A stretch of DNA of 64,000 nucleotides from Novosphingobium aureum (GCF_015865035.1 NZ_JADZGI010000001.1:744001-808000), one strand, 5' to 3'; numbered from the stretch's first letter, positions 8,676 to 17,856 are shown. Notes: a model not told the origin generated them from the sequence alone. A program made the numbers and translations.

Positions 8676-9797
8676 TCAGGCCGCGCGCAGGGCGCGTGCG
8701 CATGCACCGGAGAGCTGATCGATTGAACCCAGTTGCTGGATGATCGCGGTTGCCCGGCGGAATAGGTGGCTGATCGCCAGTTCATCGGTCAGCCCCATTG
8801 CGCCATGCAGCTGCACCGCGCTCTCGCCGACGAAGCGCAGTGCTTCGCCGGTGACCAGTGCCGCCGCGGTGAGGGCCTGACGGCGCGCCGGTTGCGGCTT
8901 GTCGAGACTGAGCGTCGCCAGGTGGCAGGCAGAGGTGGCCAGTTCGACTTGCATCAGCATGTCGACCAGCCGGTGCTGGATGACCTGAAAGTTCGACAGG
9001 GGCTGTCCGAACTGGCGGCGCTGGCGTGTATAGGCGACGGTGTCTTGGTGGAGGCGTCCCACCACGCCGACGGCCTCGCTGCAAAGGGCTGCCAGCCAGG
9101 CCTCGTGTGCACGTTCGAGCGCGGGGTAGGCCATGCCGGCTGGCCCCACCAGCGCCGAGGCGGGCGCGCGAACCGCTGCAAGCTCGATGTCGCAACACGC
9201 GCGATCGTCGATCATGCGCATGGGATGGAGGGTCACGCCGACCGTTGCCCGTGGTAGCGCGAAGAGCGAGATCCCGGCTTCGTCGCCCGCAGATCCATCG
9301 GTCCGTGCCGAGACGAGGAGCGTGTCGGCCTCGCCCGCACCGATGCTCAGGGCCTTCGTGCCGTCGAGTTGCCAGCCATCACGCGTTGGCATGGCGGTGC
9401 ATCCGACATTTGCATGGCCGCAGGACGATCCAGACTCGGCGTGCGCGAGGGCGTGGCGTTTGCTCCCTTCGATCAGGGGGGCGAGATGCTCTTGAGCGCC
9501 CAGCTCGGCAAGCAGGCTGCCACATAGCACGATCGCCTCGTTCCACGGTTCGCAGGCGAGTGCTGCGCCGAGCGCTTCCATCACGATCATCGCTTCGACC
9601 GGCCCGCCGCCGTGGCCTCCGGTCTCGAGCGGGAAAGGTGCGCCTGTCAGCCCCATCTCAACCAGTCCCGGCCAGAGTGTGGGTCCGGCGCAGCCGCGTA
9701 ATGCGCGGCATCGTGTGTCGAAATCGTAGTGGTCGGCAAGATAGCGCTCGAGAGTGTCCTTGAGGATCGATTGCTCTTCGCTCAACTCGAAATTCAT
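8676..9797 (-). CDS. Acyl-CoA dehydrogenase (short, divergent type)
   Basis: A 373-residue acyl-CoA dehydrogenase with N-terminal MNFELSEEQSILKDTLERY. The middle domain is poorly conserved, while the C-terminal domain has QLHGAMGLTDELAISHLFRR. The usual catalytic Glu segment is not obvious, as in the non-catalytic or FAD-sharing chain of heteromeric enzymes. The gene is monocistronic, divergent from the SDR at 9942 and convergent with the 410-residue dehydrogenase. It may pair with that protein. Confidence 0.88.
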   Translation of the reverse strand: MNFELSEEQSILKDTLERYLADHYDFDTRCRALRGCAGPTLWPGLVEMGLTGAPFPLETGGHGGGPVEAMIVMEALGAALACEPWNEAIVLCGSLLAELGAQEHLAPLIEGSKRHALAHAESGSSCGHANVGCTAMPTRDGWQLDGTKALSIGAGEADTLLVSARTDGSAGDEAGISLFALPRATVGVTLHPMRMIDDRACCDIELAAVRAPASALVGPAGMAYPALERAHEAWLAALCSEAVGVVGRLHQDTVAYTRQRRQFGQPLSNFQVIQHRLVDMLMQVELATSACHLATLSLDKPQPARRQALTAAALVTGEALRFVGESAVQLHGAMGLTDELAISHLFRRATAIIQQLGSIDQLSGACARALRAA

Positions 9798-9844
9798 GAT
9801 GGTGTCCTCCGCACTGCGCTTGACAAGGGGCAGGATGGAGTATC

Positions 9845-9864
9845 TTGTTTAGTCAAACAAGTAA
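9845..9864. promoter_or_regulatory. Candidate operator 3 of the acyl-CoA cluster
   Basis: TTGTTTAGTCAAACAAGTAA lies between the acyl-CoA dehydrogenase gene (start 9797) and the SDR gene (start 9942). With one more base on the left it forms CTTGTTT-AGTC-AAACAAG, two perfect 7-bp arms around a 4-bp centre. It is the most symmetric of the three related elements in this cluster. Confidence 0.6.
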
Positions 9865-9941
9865 CAAATGCCTCGGCGGGTGGAACTTGCCCCCTCAGGG
9901 TTCGTTGGAAGGGGCTGGACGTAACGGGAAGGGACTGATCG

Positions 9942-10706
9942 ATGCACCAGGAACGCGGACTGGCCGGGCGCACCATGATGATCACAGGCGGCTCGTCGGG
10001 ACTCGGCGCACATGTGGCCCGCGTCGCGGCAAAGTGTGGTGCTCGCGTGGCGCTTGTCGCGCGGCGAGAGGCGGCGCTGCACGAGCTCGTTGCGCAAATC
10101 GGCGAGGCGGGGGGCGAGGCGATGGCCGTGCCCGGTGATGTCGCTGACGAGGAGCAGATGCTTGGTGCCTTCGACCAGATCGAGGCGCGTTGGGGGACGG
10201 TGAACGCAGTGCTGGTCAACGCCGGGATCAATCGCAGCGGACGTGCGCTCGATCTTGCCATGGCGGATTTCGACGCGGTCTTCGCGACCAATGTGCGCGG
10301 CGCCTTCATTACTGCCCGCGAAGCCGCGCGGCGCATGGTCGCTGCCGGGTGCGCACCCGAGGGGCGGATCGTCCTCATTTCGTCGATTACGGCGCAGACG
10401 CAGGACAATGGTCTGGTCGCCTACAGTGCCGCCAAGGCCGCGGTCAGCCACCTCGGGCGGCTTCTGGCGAAGGAGTGGGTGCGCACCGGTCCCAACGTCA
10501 ACGTGGTCTCGCCGGGCTATTTCGAGTCCGAACTGGCGGGAGACTGGTTCGAGACCGAGGCCGGGCAGCGTAAGGTCGCAGCCATGCCACGTCGTCGCCT
10601 GATGGACGAGGCGGCGCTCGACGCGACCCTGCTTCACCTGCTTGGCGATGCCAGCGCTCCGATCACGGGCGCGGACATCCGTATCGATGATGGCCAGACC
10701 CTGTGA
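9942..10706 (+). CDS. Short-chain dehydrogenase/reductase
   Basis: A 254-residue classical SDR. The cofactor motif is TGGSSGLGAHVA, NAG appears as LVNAGINRSG, the catalytic Ser is in ISSIT, and Tyr/Lys are in YSAAK. It ends ADIRIDDGQTL, a common SDR C-terminus. It probably oxidises a hydroxyacyl-CoA or an alcohol intermediate of the neighbouring acyl-CoA pathway. It is monocistronic and transcribed from a divergent promoter with candidate operator 3. FabG-like 3-oxoacyl reductase activity is an alternative. Confidence 0.9.
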   Translation: MHQERGLAGRTMMITGGSSGLGAHVARVAAKCGARVALVARREAALHELVAQIGEAGGEAMAVPGDVADEEQMLGAFDQIEARWGTVNAVLVNAGINRSGRALDLAMADFDAVFATNVRGAFITAREAARRMVAAGCAPEGRIVLISSITAQTQDNGLVAYSAAKAAVSHLGRLLAKEWVRTGPNVNVVSPGYFESELAGDWFETEAGQRKVAAMPRRRLMDEAALDATLLHLLGDASAPITGADIRIDDGQTL

Positions 10707-10858
10707 GGGGGCTCTAAGTTCCGGTCACGCTGCACTGCAACATCAATGTTGCGCGAATTTTGCTCTTACGTGTTCAATTCATATGGAAATATGCATTCTG
10801 ATGGCATAACCTGTCGCTACACCTTCGGGACAAGAACCGGCTTTTTGGGAGATTTGCC

Positions 10859-11140
10859 ATGTTCGAGGAAAGCGACGTTGCATCGGGCGACAAGGCCATG
10901 ATCCTGTTGCAGAGCCTCATCTGCTATTTGCGCGAGAAGAATGTGCTCTCGCGCGCCGACATCGAAGAGCTGCGCGATCGCGTCGAGGCGCGAATCGCTG
11001 ACGCCGAGGCCGAGGCGGAAGTGCAGGCGGCGCTGCCGTGCAAGGCGGCGATCGCCAAGGCAGCCGCAGAGGACATGCGCGACCTCGATGAATATTGCGG
11101 CAAACGTTACGGGGGCAAGCACCGCCGCCACGTGAACTGA
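10859..11140 (+). CDS. Small conserved-looking protein of unknown function
   Basis: A 93-residue soluble protein that I do not recognise. It opens with an acidic segment, has a helix LLQSLICYLREKNVLS, then a charged Glu/Ala-rich stretch likely to form a coiled coil (about residues 31-55), and ends in a basic tail KRYGGKHRRHVN. There is no signal peptide or membrane segment. Codon use and GC3 match the neighbours. The 152-bp upstream region is locally AT-rich and could hold its promoter. It is followed by a bidirectional terminator-like hairpin, so it appears monocistronic. Confidence 0.7.
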   Translation: MFEESDVASGDKAMILLQSLICYLREKNVLSRADIEELRDRVEARIADAEAEAEVQAALPCKAAIAKAAAEDMRDLDEYCGKRYGGKHRRHVN

Positions 11141-11161
11141 ATTTCGGGCCCTGAATTACGA

Positions 11162-11195
11162 GCAAGGCCTCATCCGATTCTCCGGGTGGGGCCTT
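11162..11195. terminator. Bidirectional terminator-like hairpin
   Basis: AAGGCCTCATCCG pairs with CGGGTGGGGCCTT around a 6-nt loop, with two G-U pairs. It sits between the convergent small protein gene and the TetR gene. Confidence 0.65.
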
Positions 11196-11211
11196 GTTGC
11201 ATATGGGGGGG

Positions 11212-11874
11212 CTAGAGGCAGGCGTGTCCCTCGGGCAGCGTCGAAAGCCTGTCGATCTCCTTTTTCAGCAGATCTGCCGCGTAAGTGCGGAAGGTATCGG
11301 CATCGAGGCCGGGGATCAGTTCCTCGCCCGCCAGTACGCCCCAGCACAAGACCAGCGAGAGGTCGCAGATACGCACCTTGCAGGCCTGCGTCGCGCCCGG
11401 GATGAGTGCGTCGAGCGCCATGCCAAGAACCCGTCGGAACCTTTCCAGCGTATCCGCGTTCAGTTGCGCGATCAGCGGGTTGCGGCCCGTCTCGGCGAGA
11501 ATCTCGACCAGCATCCGCCTGTTCTCGAATTCAGACTCCTTCACCAGAAGGTGTTCGATCCAGCTTCGGATGGCGGCATGGTCACCGGCAGCGATGGCCT
11601 GTTCGATGGTTTCCTCGGCAAGCCAGACCTGCAGGCTTTCCTCGCAGATCGCGGTGATGATCGCCTCCTTGTTGGCGAAGTCACGGTAGATCTGACCGAC
11701 CGCGATTCCCGATTCGCGGGCGATCTGGGACATGCCGCTCTGATGAAAGCCCTGCTCGGCGAAAAGCCTGCGCGCGGTGCTCAGCAGATGCTGGCAACGC
11801 AGCTGCGAACGGCTTGTCGGATGGGGCTTCGAGGGGTGCTCTGCGCAATATGCGGCTTTGCTGTTGTCTTCCAT
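11212..11874 (-). CDS. TetR/AcrR-family repressor of the adjacent RND pump
   Basis: A 220-residue regulator with an N-terminal helix-turn-helix (LLSTARRLFAEQGFHQSG, then IARESGIAVGQIYRDFANKE), the TetR signature. The C-terminal ligand-binding domain is divergent, as usual. I start it at the ATG at 11874. A TTG at 11901 would abut the operator and lacks a ribosome site. The gene is divergent from an RND efflux operon, and a near-perfect palindrome lies between them at 11906-11923. By analogy with AcrR and SmeT-type systems it should repress the pump and itself until a ligand binds. The inducer is unknown. Confidence 0.9.
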   Translation of the reverse strand: MEDNSKAAYCAEHPSKPHPTSRSQLRCQHLLSTARRLFAEQGFHQSGMSQIARESGIAVGQIYRDFANKEAIITAICEESLQVWLAEETIEQAIAAGDHAAIRSWIEHLLVKESEFENRRMLVEILAETGRNPLIAQLNADTLERFRRVLGMALDALIPGATQACKVRICDLSLVLCWGVLAGEELIPGLDADTFRTYAADLLKKEIDRLSTLPEGHACL

Positions 11875-11905
11875 GGTGCGCTGCAGTAGAGGCCTCGACA
11901 ATTAA

Positions 11906-11923
11906 TGAGTGAACGTTCGCTCA
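11906..11923. promoter_or_regulatory. TetR-type operator between repressor and RND operon
   Basis: TGAGTGAACGTTCGCTCA is an 18-bp palindrome with a single mismatched pair, centred on AACGTT. It is typical of AcrR-like operators. It overlaps an ATG at 11905, which argues that translation of the pump's first gene starts at 11953 instead. Confidence 0.8.
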
Positions 11924-11952
11924 CATCCATAGCATTGAATTGGCCCCCCGCG

Positions 11953-13143
11953 ATGAAAAAATTGATTCCGGCTCTCGGATTGCTCCTCTCCGCTTGTGGA
12001 AGCGAGTCGCAACAACCTCCTGCCGGGCCTCCCGAGGTCGGTGTGATGACGGTTCGGAGCGAGTCTGTCTCACTGCGCACTGAATTGCCGGGACGTACCA
12101 ATGCTTACGAGACCTCCGAGGTGCGGCCTCAGGTCAATGGGCTGATCCAGAAGCGCTTCTTCGAGGAAGGTGAGCGCGTTGGTGCGGGGCAGCCGCTCTA
12201 TCGCATCGACTCTGCCCCTTACGAGGCTGCCGTGGCCAGCGCTCGTGCCGCATTGGCGCAGGCGCAGGCGACGATCGCCTCGACCGCCGCGCAGGCGCGT
12301 CGTTACGGCGAACTGGTCGAGATCAATGCGATTTCAAGGCAGGAGGCCGAGAACGCGCAGGCCGCCGCGGCGCAGGCTCGCGCCAGTGTTGCCGCCCAGC
12401 AGGCGGCACTGCGCAGCGCCCAGATCGACCTTGCCCGGACCACCATCCGCGCGCCGATCGCGGGCCGCGTGAACCGCTCGACCTATACCGTCGGTGCGCT
12501 GGTCTCCGCAGGGCAGGCCGATGCCCTGACCACGATCCAGCGGCTCGATCCGATCTACGTCGACATCCAGCAGTCGAGTGCGGACCTTCTGCGCCTGCGC
12601 AAGCAGATCATGAACGGCGATATTTCGCGCGATGGCGGGGATGCCCGCGTCCAGCTGCGCCTCGAGGACGGCAGCATCTATCCCGAGACCGGCACGCTCA
12701 AGTTCACCGAGGTCAGCGTCGATCCCGCGACCGGTAGCCAGGTCGTGCGCGCCGTGTTCCCCAACCGGCAAGGGCTGCTCATGCCCGGTATGTACGTGCG
12801 TGCCGAGCTGGTGCAGGGCACCAAGCGCGATGCGCTGGTCGTGCCGCAGCAGGCAGTCAGCCGTGACGAGAAGGGGCGCCCGGTGGTGCTCGTCGTCGAC
12901 AAGCAGGGCAAGGTGGCACAGCGCGTTATCGAGACCCCGCAGACGGTCGGCACGAACTGGCTGGTGAGCAAGGGCCTCAAGGCGGGTGAGCGCATCATCG
13001 TCGAGGGGCAGCAGAATGCGCGTCCCGGCACCACGGTCAAGCCGGTCGCGATGAAGGGCGTTCCCGGCAAGGAGCAGGCCTCCGCAGGCGGCAAGCCCGC
13101 TGGCGAGCAGGCTGCGTCACCGTCGCAGGGCGAGGGGCGCTAA
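11953..13143 (+). CDS. RND efflux periplasmic adaptor (membrane fusion lipoprotein)
   Basis: A 396-residue adaptor linking an inner-membrane RND pump to an outer-membrane channel. From the ATG at 11953 it begins MKKLIPALGLLLSACGSE, a lipoprotein signal with Cys in the LSAC lipobox. The alternative ATG at 11905 lies inside the operator and would add 16 non-signal residues. The order is lipoyl half, a long alpha-helical hairpin rich in Ala and Gln (about residues 85-155), the second lipoyl half (TIRAPIAGRVN), then beta-barrel and membrane-proximal domains. The C-terminus is Gly/Ala-rich. It is the first of three genes, with 6 bp to the pump gene. Confidence 0.93.
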   Translation: MKKLIPALGLLLSACGSESQQPPAGPPEVGVMTVRSESVSLRTELPGRTNAYETSEVRPQVNGLIQKRFFEEGERVGAGQPLYRIDSAPYEAAVASARAALAQAQATIASTAAQARRYGELVEINAISRQEAENAQAAAAQARASVAAQQAALRSAQIDLARTTIRAPIAGRVNRSTYTVGALVSAGQADALTTIQRLDPIYVDIQQSSADLLRLRKQIMNGDISRDGGDARVQLRLEDGSIYPETGTLKFTEVSVDPATGSQVVRAVFPNRQGLLMPGMYVRAELVQGTKRDALVVPQQAVSRDEKGRPVVLVVDKQGKVAQRVIETPQTVGTNWLVSKGLKAGERIIVEGQQNARPGTTVKPVAMKGVPGKEQASAGGKPAGEQAASPSQGEGR

Positions 13144-13149
13144 GACACC

Positions 13150-16100
13150 ATGGCTAGGTATTTCATCGATAGGCCCATCTTCGCATGGGTCATCGCAATC
13201 GTTGCCATGATGGCGGGTATCCTCGCCATCCGCAGCCTGCCGGTTTCGCAGTTCCCCGAGATTGCGCCGCCAACGGTCACCATCAACGCCTCCTATCCGG
13301 GCGCGGATGCCGAGACGCTCGAGCAGACGACCACGCAGGTCATCGAGCAGCAGCTCACCGGCATCGACAATCTGCGCTACTTTTCCTCGACCTCGTCCTC
13401 GGCGGGCGTGGTCACGATCACCCTGACCTTCGAGCAGGGCACCGATCCCGACATCGCGCAGGTCCAGGTCCAGAACAAGCTTTCCGCCGCGCAGGCGCTG
13501 CTTCCCGAGGAAGTCCAGCGTCAGGGCGTGACGGTCGAGAAGTCGGCCGCCAGCTTCCTCGTCGTCGTCGGCATCTACTCCGAGGATGGCAGCCATAGCG
13601 CGAACGACCTGTCCGACTATGTCGCCAGCGACGTGCAGGACCCGGTCGCGCGCATCAACGGCGTGGGCGAGCTGATGGTCTTCGGCACCCAGTACGCAAT
13701 GCGCGTATGGGTCGATCCGCTCAAGCTGCGCAGCTACAACCTCACCGTCAGTGACGTGCAGCAGGCCATCGCGGCGCAGAACGTCCAGGTCTCTGCCGGC
13801 CAGATCGGTGCGCTTCCCGCATCCAAGGAGCAGCAGCTCAACGCCACCGTCTCGGTGCAGTCGCGCCTGCAGACGCCCGACGAGTTCGAGGCGATCCGCC
13901 TGCGTACCAGCGAGGGCGGTGCGGTCGTGCGGCTGCGCGATGTCGGTCGCGCCGAACTGGGCGCGGAAAACTACGGCTTCGACGTCCAGTACAACGGCCA
14001 TCCGGCATCAGGCTTCGGCGTGCGTCTCGCCTCGGGTGCCAATGCGCTCGACACCGTCGAGGCGGTCAAGGCCGAGGTCGCGCAGATTTCGAAGAAGTTC
14101 CCGTCGGACGTCAAGGTCGTCTACCCCTACGACACCACGCCGTTCGTGCGCCTTTCGGTCGAGCAGGTCATCCACACCCTCATCGAGGCGGTGGTGCTGG
14201 TGTTCCTCGTCATGTTCCTGTTCCTGCAGAACTGGCGCGCGACGATCATTCCCACCATCGCGGTGCCGGTGGTCCTGCTCGGGACCTTCGGGATCATGGC
14301 GGCGATGGGCTATACCATCAACCAGCTCACCTTGTTCGGCATGGTGCTGGCGATCGGCCTGCTCGTCGATGACGCGATTGTCGTTGTCGAGAATGTCGAG
14401 CGCCTGATCCAGACCGAGCATCTCTCGCCAAAGGATGCTGCGCGCAAGTCGATGGACGAGATCAGCGGTGCGCTGATCGGCATCGCCATGGTGCTTTCGG
14501 CGGTGTTCCTGCCGATGGCCTTCTTCGGCGGTTCGACCGGAGTCATCTTCCGCCAGTTCTCGCTGACGATCGTCTCCTCAATGGTGCTTTCGGTCGCGGT
14601 TGCACTGATCCTCACGCCGGCTCTTTGCGCCACTATCCTCAAGCCTCACGATCCGCAGAAGGATCAGGGCAACGGGCTGCTCGCGCGCTTCTTCCGCTGG
14701 TTCAACGAAAAGTTCGACCGTGGCACCGACAAGTACGAGAACGGCGTCAAGCGCACCGCGCGTGGCTGGAAGCGCTCGATGCTTATCTACGTGGTCGTGG
14801 TCGGCGGCGTGGCGCTGCTCTTCGCGCGCCTGCCCGGCGGCTTCCTGCCGGACGAGGATCAGGGCGTGGTGATGACGCAGGTCGTCGCGCCTCCGGGCTC
14901 GACCCTGCCGCGCACCGACCGTGCGGTCAGCCACGTGCGCGACTACTTCCTCAACACCGAGAAGAAGAACGTCGAGTCGATCTTCACGATCTCGGGCTTC
15001 TCGTTCATGGGGCAGGGCCAGAACACCGCAATCGCCTTCGTGCGCCTGCGCGACTGGGCCGAGCGCGACGGTGCCGAGAACGGTGCGGTGGGCATTGCCA
15101 ACCGCGCGATGGGCGCCTTCTCGCAGTACCGCGACGCGATGATCTTCGCGCTGGTTCCGCCCGCGATCTCGGAACTGGGCAATGCGACCGGTTTCGACAT
15201 GTGGCTGACCGACACCGGCGGGCTTGGCCACGAGCGGCTCAAGCAGACCCGCAACCAGCTCATGGGCGCGGCGATGCAGAGCGACAAGATCGCACAGGTC
15301 ATGCCGATGAGCCTCGACGATGCCCCGCAGCTGGTCATCGACATCGACCAGGACAAGGCGCAGGCGCTGGGGCTCGACCTCTCGTCGATCAACAGCGATC
15401 TCTCGGCTGCCTGGGGCGGTGCCTACGTGAACGACTTCCTCGATCGCGGCCGCACCAAGCGGGTCTACCTTCAGGCCGACCAGGACTTTCGCGACTCTCC
15501 GGATGACCTGAAGGACTTCTACGTGCGCAATACGAGTGGGGAGATGGTTCCCTACTCGGCTTTCGCCACCGCATCGTGGAAGACGGCCCCGACCATGCTG
15601 ACGCGCTACAACGGGCGTCCGGCGATGCAGCTGCAGGGCGGCCCGACGCCGGGTGTCAGCACCGGCGGGGCGATGACCGAGATGGAGCAGCTCCAGGCCG
15701 GTCTGCCGGAAGGCACCGAGCTGGAGTGGACTGGCCTTTCCTACGAGGAACAGCTCTCGGCAGGACAGGCGCCGGCGCTCTATGCGCTCTCGCTCTTCGT
15801 CATCTTCCTGTGCCTTGCCGCGCTCTACGAAAGCTGGTCGGTGCCGATCGCGGTCGTGCTGGTGGTGCCGCTCGGCGTGCTTGGCGCGATGCTCGCGGCA
15901 TGGCTCACCGGTCTGAACAACGACATCTACCTGCAGGTGGGCCTGATCACCACGATCGGCGTCTCGGCCAAGAACGCGATCCTCATCATCGAATTCGCCG
16001 AAGAGCGCGTCCTCGCGGGGATGAATGCGTTCGACGCGGCGGTGGAGGCGGCGAGGTTGCGCCTTCGCCCGATCCTGATGACCTCGCTCGCCTTCGGTAT

Positions 16101-16338
16101 CGGCGTGCTCCCGCTGGCGCTCTCGACCGGCGCGGGTGCGGGCGGACAGAACGCGATCGGTCGTTCGGTGGTGGGCGGCATGTTCACCGCGACCGTGCTG
16201 GCGATCTTCTTCGTGCCGATGTTCTTCGTCGTCGTGAGCCGCCTGTTCGGCCACGGCAAGCACGAAGGCGAGGACACGGCACAGACGCAGGACAACGCTC
16301 CGGACAGCACCGGCGCCGCGCCTGCCAAGGATATTTGA
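13150..16338 (+). CDS. RND multidrug efflux transporter, HAE1 family (AcrB/MexB-like)
   Basis: A 1062-residue inner-membrane proton/drug antiporter with the duplicated RND architecture of twelve transmembrane helices and two large periplasmic loops. It starts MARYFIDRPIFAWVIAI as AcrB homologues do. The TM4 proton-relay aspartates are visible in LLVDDAIVVVENVE. The second repeat has SAKNAILIIEFA, with the expected relay Lys. Length is close to AcrB (1049). With its adaptor and outer-membrane lipoprotein it forms a self-sufficient tripartite pump. It is likely controlled by the divergent TetR. Drug profile cannot be read from sequence. Confidence 0.96.
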   Translation: MARYFIDRPIFAWVIAIVAMMAGILAIRSLPVSQFPEIAPPTVTINASYPGADAETLEQTTTQVIEQQLTGIDNLRYFSSTSSSAGVVTITLTFEQGTDPDIAQVQVQNKLSAAQALLPEEVQRQGVTVEKSAASFLVVVGIYSEDGSHSANDLSDYVASDVQDPVARINGVGELMVFGTQYAMRVWVDPLKLRSYNLTVSDVQQAIAAQNVQVSAGQIGALPASKEQQLNATVSVQSRLQTPDEFEAIRLRTSEGGAVVRLRDVGRAELGAENYGFDVQYNGHPASGFGVRLASGANALDTVEAVKAEVAQISKKFPSDVKVVYPYDTTPFVRLSVEQVIHTLIEAVVLVFLVMFLFLQNWRATIIPTIAVPVVLLGTFGIMAAMGYTINQLTLFGMVLAIGLLVDDAIVVVENVERLIQTEHLSPKDAARKSMDEISGALIGIAMVLSAVFLPMAFFGGSTGVIFRQFSLTIVSSMVLSVAVALILTPALCATILKPHDPQKDQGNGLLARFFRWFNEKFDRGTDKYENGVKRTARGWKRSMLIYVVVVGGVALLFARLPGGFLPDEDQGVVMTQVVAPPGSTLPRTDRAVSHVRDYFLNTEKKNVESIFTISGFSFMGQGQNTAIAFVRLRDWAERDGAENGAVGIANRAMGAFSQYRDAMIFALVPPAISELGNATGFDMWLTDTGGLGHERLKQTRNQLMGAAMQSDKIAQVMPMSLDDAPQLVIDIDQDKAQALGLDLSSINSDLSAAWGGAYVNDFLDRGRTKRVYLQADQDFRDSPDDLKDFYVRNTSGEMVPYSAFATASWKTAPTMLTRYNGRPAMQLQGGPTPGVSTGGAMTEMEQLQAGLPEGTELEWTGLSYEEQLSAGQAPALYALSLFVIFLCLAALYESWSVPIAVVLVVPLGVLGAMLAAWLTGLNNDIYLQVGLITTIGVSAKNAILIIEFAEERVLAGMNAFDAAVEAARLRLRPILMTSLAFGIGVLPLALSTGAGAGGQNAIGRSVVGGMFTATVLAIFFVPMFFVVVSRLFGHGKHEGEDTAQTQDNAPDSTGAAPAKDI

Positions 16339-16340
16339 GA

Positions 16341-17834
16341 ATGAAAAAGTCCCTTGCCCCCCTCCTGATGGGCACGGCCCTGCTGGCCGGGTGCAGCTTC
16401 GCACCCAAATACGAACGCCCCGCCGGGGCGGTCCCGGTGACCCTGCCGCAAGGCGGGGTCTACGAGAGTGCGCCCAGCGACGGCCCCGATCTTTCGCAGA
16501 CCGGCTGGCGCGATTTCTTCGTCGATGACCGGCTGCGGCAGGTCATCGAGCTGGGTCTTGCCGAAAACCGCGAGCTGCGCATTGCCGCTGGCAACGTGCT
16601 TCAGGCCCGCTCGCAGCTGCGGGTCCAGCGTGCCGACCTCCTGCCGACGGTCTCGGCGACGGGCTCTGCCACCTATACCAACAATATCTTCGGTGCAGGT
16701 GGAGGCGCGACCGGCGGGGCTGGAGGCGGAGCCGGTGCAGTCGGGAGCAGTTCTGGCGATCTCGACATCTATTCGGTCGGGGCGGGGCTCTCGGCCTTCG
16801 AGCTCGACCTCTTCGGCCGCATCCGCAACCTGACCCGCGCCGCACAGGAGCAGGTCTTCGCCAGCCAGGAAGCGCAGCGCGCGACGCGCATCAGCCTCGT
16901 TGCCGAGATCGCCACCGCCTGGCTGACGATGGCCAGCGATGCCGAACAGCTGCGCCTGTCGCGCGAGACCCGCGATGCCTTTGCCAAGACGCTCGAACTC
17001 ACCCGTGCGCAGTTCCGCATCGGTGTGGGCTCCGAACTCGAGGTGAGCCAGGCCGAGACCAATTACCAGGCAGCGGTGAACGACATCGCCGCGCTCGAGG
17101 CCGCGGTCGCGGTCGACCAGAACGCGCTCAACCTGCTGGCCGGGACGACCGTCCCGCGCGAGCTGCTTCCCGAAGGTCTCGGCGATGCGCCGGTGATGCG
17201 CGGCGACCTTCCGGTCGGCGTGTCCTCGCAGGTCCTGCTCAGCCGTCCCGACGTGTTGCGTGCCGAACACATGCTGATCGCAGAGCACGCCAACATCGGG
17301 GCCGCGCGCGCTGCGTTCTTCCCGACGATCTCGCTGACCGGGGCGGTCAACACGCTCAGCCTGGGGCTCTCAGGCCTCTTCAAGGACGGCAGCTACATGT
17401 ACAATGTCGCGCCTACCGCCAGCCTGCCGCTGTTCGACGGTGGCACGCGCCAGGGCAACCTTGATTATGCCAAGGCCTCGCGCGAGGTCGCGGTCGCGAC
17501 GTACGAGCAGGCGATCCAGACCGCGTTCCGAGAGGTCAGCGACGGCCTTGCCCGGCGCGGCAAGCTCGACGAGCAGATCGCCGCCCAGGAAAAGCGCGTG
17601 AAGGCAGCGCAGCTTGCGGCGCGCCTCTCGGATGCGCGCTATCGTACAGGCGTGGATTCGTTCCTGACCACGCTCGATGCCCAGCGCAGTGCCTACGGGG
17701 CCGAGCAGCAACTGGTGACCACGCGCCTGACTCGCGGCAGCAACCTTGTTGAACTCTATCGCGCGCTTGGTGGCGGCCTCCTGGTCGATGAGCCCGCCCC
17801 GGCTGAGCAAGCTGAGCGCTCCGAGGCGAACTGA
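16341..17834 (+). CDS. Outer-membrane efflux lipoprotein (OprM/NodT type)
   Basis: A 497-residue TolC-like channel. The ATG at 16341 starts 2 bp after the pump stop and gives MKKSLAPLLMGTALLAGCSF, a lipoprotein signal with an LAGC lipobox. Two outer-membrane-efflux repeats follow (ELDLFGRIRN in the first; SLPLFDGGTRQGNLDYA in the second), along with LLSRPDVLRAEHMLIAEHANIGAARAAFFP-type sequence characteristic of NodT proteins. A Gly/Ala-rich insertion lies around residue 120. It is the third gene of the efflux operon, which ends at a strong hairpin at 17857. Confidence 0.95.
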   Translation: MKKSLAPLLMGTALLAGCSFAPKYERPAGAVPVTLPQGGVYESAPSDGPDLSQTGWRDFFVDDRLRQVIELGLAENRELRIAAGNVLQARSQLRVQRADLLPTVSATGSATYTNNIFGAGGGATGGAGGGAGAVGSSSGDLDIYSVGAGLSAFELDLFGRIRNLTRAAQEQVFASQEAQRATRISLVAEIATAWLTMASDAEQLRLSRETRDAFAKTLELTRAQFRIGVGSELEVSQAETNYQAAVNDIAALEAAVAVDQNALNLLAGTTVPRELLPEGLGDAPVMRGDLPVGVSSQVLLSRPDVLRAEHMLIAEHANIGAARAAFFPTISLTGAVNTLSLGLSGLFKDGSYMYNVAPTASLPLFDGGTRQGNLDYAKASREVAVATYEQAIQTAFREVSDGLARRGKLDEQIAAQEKRVKAAQLAARLSDARYRTGVDSFLTTLDAQRSAYGAEQQLVTTRLTRGSNLVELYRALGGGLLVDEPAPAEQAERSEAN

Positions 17835-17856
17835 CCTCGACGGGCAATTGAAATGC

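Noticed and set aside
11905..11952. An upstream start for the RND adaptor
   Set aside because: It lies in the operator, lacks a ribosome site and would push the lipoprotein signal inward.
14578..16404. A 608-codon open frame antisense to the RND pump gene
   Set aside because: The pump on the other strand is full length and unmistakable.
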